Below are positions 60,511-64,000 of a stretch of DNA of 64,000 bases, piece by piece. The stretch is from JAFANK01 sp036741695 (lineage in GTDB: Bacteria > Vulcanimicrobiota > Vulcanimicrobiia > Eremiobacterales > Eremiobacteraceae). Every line of letters begins with the position of its first letter. The first letter of the stretch is position 1. The position numbers and the translations under genes are program-made. Location: the NCBI GenBank assembly GCA_036741695.1, contig DAINRU010000001.1, positions 71,938 through 135,937 of the forward strand. The letters run 5' to 3'. The notes under the pieces are model-generated. The model ran no database searches, was not told where the DNA came from, and was given only the letters and a program-made list of their open reading frames with translations.

Positions 60511-63500
60511 ATGCTCACTAAACTATTTGTCGCACGGCCGACCCTGGCATCGGCGCTCATCGCCGCCTTGACCATCGGCGGGTTGCTCGCGCTCTTCGGC
60601 CTGCGCGAACAAGAGCTGCCCAACGTCAGCGTCCCCATCGTCAACATCATTATTTTCTATCCAGGCGCCTCTCCGGCGGAGATGGCCAACAGCGTCGTTC
60701 TTCCGATCGAAAACGAGCTCGCCGGTGCTCCTTATCTCGAGCACACGCAGAGCACCATCCAGCAAGGCTTCGCCAGCATCACCGCGCAGTTCAGCCTGCG
60801 TTCGGCGCGAACGGAAGATCTCGTCGAGGTGCAGCGCCGCATGCAGACCGCCCAGTCGCAGCTGCCGGGAGATCTGCCGACGCCACGCATCGAGACGTTC
60901 GATCCGGGCGAGTCTGCGGTCGTGACGCTCGCCGTTGCGTCGAAGTCGTTGCCGGCAGGCGCCTTATCGGCGATCATCCAGAACGGCCTCATCCCCTCCA
61001 TCGAGCAGCTGCCCGGCGTCGGCTACGTGCAGGCCAATGGCATCGTCACGCCGTCCGTCCAGGTCGAGGTCGACCCCAAAGCCCTCAAAAACAACAACCT
61101 CACGATCAACGACGTGGTTGGCGCGATCTCGGTGAACAACGTCCGCCTGCCAGGCGGCATCCTCTATGGCGAGGAGCGCGAGACCGGTATCAACATCCGC
61201 GGCGACATCACCGGTCCCGGATCCATCGCCAACATCCAGATCCCGGGCAGCAACGGCACCCGCGTCGGCGATGTCGCCCAAGTGCTCGACTCCTATGCAC
61301 CGGAGCGCATCTACTCGTACGTCGATGGCGAGCCCAACTTCTTCCTCACGGTGCAGAAGACGATCGGCGCCAACGAGGTCGACACCGCCAAGAGCGTCAT
61401 CGCCGCGCTGCCGGATCTGGAACGCCGCTTCCCCGGAACGTTCCTCTCCGTCGTCGACGATCAGTCGGCCTACACGCAAGCGCTCCTCACCGGGGTGTTG
61501 CGCACGCTGATCGAGGGCATCTGCCTGGTCGCCATCGTGATGATCTTCTTCCTGCGCTCGTGGCGCAACGCCGCGACCGTCCTCATCGCGATTCCCACCT
61601 CGCTCTTCGCGACGCTCATCGTGATGAAGGTGCTCAACTTCACGCTGGATACCGTCTCGCTGCTTGCCATGACCCTCATCACCGGCATCTTGGTGGACGA
61701 CTCGATCGTCGTGTTGGAGAACAGCGAGCGCCACCGCGAGCAAGGCGAGCCGCCCTTGCGCGCCGCGATTAACGGGCGCCTCGAGATCGGTCTCGCAGCC
61801 ATCGTCATCACGCTTGTCGACGTGGTGGTCTTCTTACCCATCGCGTTTTTGCCCGGCATCGTCGGCAAGTTCCTCGGCGAATTCGCCCTGGTCGTGGTGG
61901 TGGCGACCTTGTCCTCGCTGCTCGTCTCGTTCACCATCACGCCGGCTTTGGCGGGGAACTGGTCGCTGCTCTCGAGCAAACGCACCCTGCGCATCATCGA
62001 CGAGTTCACCCGTGGGTTCGAGCGCCTGCGCGACTGGTACGCCGAGCGCGCGCTGCCCTGGGGTCTTAGCCATCCCTTCGCCGTGGTCGGCATCGCCTTC
62101 GTCACGCTCCTCGCTGCCGTCGCCCTGCTTTGGCCGCTGGGCATCGTCGGCTTCGAGTTCGATCCGCCGCAGGATAACGGAGAGATCTTCGTCCAGCTCA
62201 ACTATCCGAGCGGCACACCGCTCTCGGTCACGCGACAATCCGTGCGCGCCATCGAGCGCGAAGTCAATCTTATCTCCGACCTGCGCACTGAGACGTCGCT
62301 CGCTGGGGCTGCGCAGTCGCCATTCGGCGGCTATATGATCGACGGCGGCGTTGGGCAGATCGATCTGCGTCTGCGGCCGGATCGCACGAACTCAACCGAC
62401 TACTGGGTGGACTACGTCCGCCATGTCGCGCAGCAGATCGCGCCCGATGCCAACCCCGTCGTCATCCCCGCGACCAACACCCACGGCGGCAATTCGCAGC
62501 CCATCGACTACCTGGTCAGCTCGACGGTGGACGACGTGACGCCCTACGCGCAGAAGGTCTACGAAGCANNNNNNNNNNNNNNNNNNNNNNNNNNNNNNNN
62601 NNNNNNNNNNNNNNNNNNNNNNNNNNNNNNNNNNNNNNNNNNNNNNNNNNNNNNNNNNNNNNNNNNNNCGGACGGGCTCAAAGACGTCCAAGTCACCTAT
62701 CCGCTCTCGCACCAGCGCACGCAGGATGATATCAAGAACATTAGCGTCCGTTCCGACACGGGCGAGATCGTCAAGGTCGGCGACCTGGCGCACCTCAACT
62801 CAGCGGAGAGCACGCGATCCATCGACCGGGTCGATCGCCAGACCGTCGTGCACGTCAGCGCCAACGTCGCCCCAGGCTACACGCTCTCCGGTGTGGACCG
62901 AGCGTTCGGGCTCAAGCTCGACGACCTGGGCCTGCCCGACAGCGTACGGGTCGTCGCCAATAGCAACGGCACGCAGCAGAACCTCAGCGATACGCTGCGC
63001 GGCATGGCACTCGCGCTCATCTTCGGCATGCTGCTCGTCTTCTTGCTCATGGTGGCGCTGTACAATAGCTATCGTTCGCCCCTCATCATCATGTTCTCCG
63101 TACCGGTCGCCGTCGTGGGCGCGCTTGGCGGGCTCGCCATCACGCGCGAATCGCTCAACGCCTTTTCGCTCATCGGCACGGTGCTGCTCATCGGTCTTGT
63201 GACCAAGAACGGCATCCTGCTCGTCGACTACGCGAACCAGTTGCGCGAGCGCGGGTTGGAACGCATCGATGCAATCCGCGAGAGCGCACGCGTACGGTTC
63301 CGGCCCATCGTCATGACGACTGCCGCCATGGTCTTCGGCATGCTGCCTCTCGCGCTCGGCCTCGATCACGCGGTGCAGTCGCGCAAGTCGCTGGGCATCG
63401 TGGTCATCGGCGGCCTTATCAGCTCGCTCTTGCTCACCCTTATCCTCATTCCGGTCGTCTACGTGCGCTTGAGTCCCAAGCGCTTGCGGCCGAAGGCACG

Positions 63501-63576
63501 CTGGGTCACAAGCGACCTCTACCCGGTGGAGCTCGACGACGATCGCCAATCCGGAGCGACCACGCCAGGCGCGTGA
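60511..63576 (+). CDS. RND-family efflux transporter (HAE1/AcrB type), interrupted by an assembly gap
   Basis: About 1021 residues including 34 unknown. It shows the RND plan: N-terminal helix (TLASALIAALTIGGLLALFGL), a porter domain with YPGASPAEMANSVVLPIENEL, TM2-TM6 containing LITGILVDDSIVVLENSERH with the proton-relay aspartates, an AcrB-like second loop, and C-terminal helices with GLVTKNGILLVDYANQLRERG. It exports drugs or lipophilic compounds together with a periplasmic adaptor and an outer-membrane channel, neither of which is in the window. ATG 60511 is preceded in frame by TGA and has no evident SD. The N-run falls in the second periplasmic loop. The final A of its TGA stop is the first base of repeat copy 4. 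Confidence 0.93.
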   Translation: MLTKLFVARPTLASALIAALTIGGLLALFGLREQELPNVSVPIVNIIIFYPGASPAEMANSVVLPIENELAGAPYLEHTQSTIQQGFASITAQFSLRSARTEDLVEVQRRMQTAQSQLPGDLPTPRIETFDPGESAVVTLAVASKSLPAGALSAIIQNGLIPSIEQLPGVGYVQANGIVTPSVQVEVDPKALKNNNLTINDVVGAISVNNVRLPGGILYGEERETGINIRGDITGPGSIANIQIPGSNGTRVGDVAQVLDSYAPERIYSYVDGEPNFFLTVQKTIGANEVDTAKSVIAALPDLERRFPGTFLSVVDDQSAYTQALLTGVLRTLIEGICLVAIVMIFFLRSWRNAATVLIAIPTSLFATLIVMKVLNFTLDTVSLLAMTLITGILVDDSIVVLENSERHREQGEPPLRAAINGRLEIGLAAIVITLVDVVVFLPIAFLPGIVGKFLGEFALVVVVATLSSLLVSFTITPALAGNWSLLSSKRTLRIIDEFTRGFERLRDWYAERALPWGLSHPFAVVGIAFVTLLAAVALLWPLGIVGFEFDPPQDNGEIFVQLNYPSGTPLSVTRQSVRAIEREVNLISDLRTETSLAGAAQSPFGGYMIDGGVGQIDLRLRPDRTNSTDYWVDYVRHVAQQIAPDANPVVIPATNTHGGNSQPIDYLVSSTVDDVTPYAQKVYEAXXXXXXXXXXXXXXXXXXXXXXXXXXXXXXXXXXDGLKDVQVTYPLSHQRTQDDIKNISVRSDTGEIVKVGDLAHLNSAESTRSIDRVDRQTVVHVSANVAPGYTLSGVDRAFGLKLDDLGLPDSVRVVANSNGTQQNLSDTLRGMALALIFGMLLVFLLMVALYNSYRSPLIIMFSVPVAVVGALGGLAITRESLNAFSLIGTVLLIGLVTKNGILLVDYANQLRERGLERIDAIRESARVRFRPIVMTTAAMVFGMLPLALGLDHAVQSRKSLGIVVIGGLISSLLLTLILIPVVYVRLSPKRLRPKARWVTSDLYPVELDDDRQSGATTPGA
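62569..62668. other. Assembly gap (100 N)
   Basis: Exactly 100 unknown bases inside the RND gene, the usual placeholder for a scaffold gap of unestimated size. The reading frame happens to continue across it, and the total length is close to the family norm, so the true gap is probably near this size. Confidence 0.99.
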
Positions 63577-63602
63577 ACGGACCTAAAGGTCCGTTGCTTC
63601 AA
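63576..63602 (+). repeat. Palindromic repeat, copy 4
   Basis: AACGGACCT-AA-AGGTCCGTT-GCTTCAA, identical over 27 bases to copy 1 and, like it, placed at the stop codon of the preceding gene in the same orientation. Confidence 0.85.
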
Positions 63603-63684
63603 GACATTCCATATGAGCAGGGCTTTCTTACCACTGACCTGCCCTTTATGCGGCGAGTGGGAGCGCAGCATATCAAGAAGTGCT

Positions 63685-63742
63685 ATGTGGACGCTCGGAG
63701 TACTCCGCGCGAATCGGGCGCGATGAGGCGCTCTCTCCACAT
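63685..63742 (+). other. Structured non-coding leader segment
   Basis: ATGTGGA (63685-63691) pairs with TCCACAT (63736-63742) and encloses CGCGC-GAATCGG-GCGCG (63706-63722). It lies between the RND gene and the small ORF at 63766. Apart from this and the listed elements I see nothing in 63603-64000. Confidence 0.35.
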
Positions 63743-63765
63743 CAACCAAGGGAGAACCATTCCTC

Positions 63766-63870
63766 ATGTATTCGTCACCGAAAATCATCGCCTCGCTCGA
63801 TGCGAAGGTGGTCTTAGGAGAAGCCCTCGGGACCCACTGCAGCGTCGTCGGCGCAGACTGCGTATACTAG
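63766..63870 (+). CDS. Small ORF, 34 codons, possible peptide precursor
   Basis: MYSSPKIIASLDAKVVLGEA continues with LGTHCSVVGADCVY. ATG 63766 has AAGGGAGA ten bases upstream. Two cysteines and a terminal VY follow a leader-like helical stretch (ASLDAKVVLGEALG). A hairpin and a strong terminator begin two and 24 bases after the stop. No family is recognised. It could be a ribosomally made peptide precursor, a leader peptide or chance; the good ribosome-binding site and terminator favour a real short transcript. Confidence 0.4.
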   Translation: MYSSPKIIASLDAKVVLGEALGTHCSVVGADCVY

Positions 63871-63871
63871 C

Positions 63872-63890
63872 CAACTGAAGCGTTCAGTTG
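63872..63890 (+). repeat. Perfect hairpin after the small ORF
   Basis: CAACTGAA-GCG-TTCAGTTG, an 8-bp stem starting two bases past the small-ORF stop. Confidence 0.6.
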
Positions 63891-63894
63891 CTGA

Positions 63895-63930
63895 GGGAGT
63901 GCACCGCTACGGCGGGCCTCCCTTTTTTCT
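63895..63930 (+). terminator. Strong intrinsic terminator
   Basis: GGGAG-(T)-GC-(A)-CCGC, loop TACG, then GCGG-GC-CTCCC and TTTTTTCTT. The stem has 11 pairs with two single-base bulges. Confidence 0.8.
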
Positions 63931-63937
63931 TCTCATA

Positions 63938-63967
63938 GGACGTTTGCGTCTGCTGCGCTAAACGTCC
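63938..63967. repeat. Inverted repeat near the window end
   Basis: GGACGTTT (63938-63945) and AAACGTCC (63960-63967) form an 8-bp stem with a 14-base loop. Nothing further is recognised up to 64000. Confidence 0.5.
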
Positions 63968-64000
63968 GCGTCGTGATCAATCGAAGCGTCCGGCAACAGT

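Noticed and set aside
63573..63878. A 101-codon frame starting inside palindromic repeat copy 4
   Set aside because: It begins in the repeat, lacks a ribosome-binding site, has no family resemblance, and competes with the better-supported small ORF at 63766.
63685..63930. A T-box riboswitch (stem, hairpin and terminator with AGGG...CACCGC)
   Set aside because: The antiterminator bulge would need TGGN to pair with the tRNA acceptor end; here it reads GTGCACC. The specifier and AG-bulge features of stem I could not be found.

Overview
The window is a GC-rich, densely coding chromosomal scaffold from an uncultured diderm bacterium. A run of exactly 100 N at 62569-62668 marks it as a scaffolded, probably metagenome-derived assembly. 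Outer-membrane genes (an LptC-like protein, Lnt, LptD/OstA and LptF/G) show a Gram-negative envelope, and the DNPR motif in MurE indicates meso-diaminopimelate peptidoglycan. The mix of stalk-domain protein, KGG stress proteins, Uma2 nuclease, cyclase-STAND-TPR proteins and a selenocysteine formate dehydrogenase would fit lineages such as Eremiobacterota (WPS-2) or Armatimonadota. No rRNA or other marker gene proves that placement. No tRNA, rRNA, CRISPR array, transposase or integrase was recognised.

Layout. 1-894: edge-truncated EAL-domain protein (minus). 1091-5828: NAD-linked formate dehydrogenase operon. Its catalytic subunit reads through an in-frame TGA (selenocysteine) that is followed by a textbook bacterial SECIS hairpin. 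The N-terminal Fe4S domain of that subunit is instead fused to the end of the last gene of the operon, so the enzyme is split and the gene order permuted. A 7Fe ferredoxin gene converges on it. 6219-17269: housekeeping and mixed genes (CPBP protease, MFS transporter, polA, mutM, rpsA, coaE, polysaccharide deacetylase, D-aminoacylase-type amidohydrolase, two KGG stress genes). 17280-18362: sugar-phosphate isomerase. 18387-24950: lipoprotein and LPS-export genes on the minus strand, interrupted by one plus-strand lipoprotein gene. 25046-27891: lytic transglycosylase, zinc-ribbon protein, TlpA-like thioredoxin with TPRs.

28027-43324 is a compact dcw (division and cell wall) cluster: mraZ, rsmH, an ftsL-like gene, a class B PBP, murE, murF, a CofE-like gamma-glutamyl ligase gene, mraY, murD, ftsW, murG, murC, murB, ddl. 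Most junctions overlap by about 4 bp. It is driven from a promoter carrying four MraZ boxes at exact 10-bp spacing. ftsQ, ftsA and ftsZ do not follow. 43394-47355 holds a Tim44-like/zinc-ribbon protein, a CBS-domain site-2 protease, a coiled-coil protein and a stalk-domain surface protein. 47477-49650 is groES-groEL under a CIRCE operator. Behind it lies a non-coding stretch with a tRNA/tmRNA-3'-end-like hairpin and a predicted small RNA complementary to it.

50748-60289 is the most unusual block: two tandem membrane-anchored DUF4760-type paralogues, then three tandem giant proteins, each with an intact class III nucleotide cyclase domain, an NB-ARC/STAND ATPase and TPRs. The first four genes overlap or nearly touch, which suggests one operon for nucleotide second-messenger signalling. 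60511-63576 is an RND efflux pump gene containing the assembly gap. The last 424 bases are mostly non-coding, structured, and hold one 34-codon ORF before a strong terminator. A 20-27 bp palindromic repeat recurs four times (5818, 43360, 60305, 63576), with a diverged relative at 50715, always at gene borders. Twice it contributes to a stop codon.
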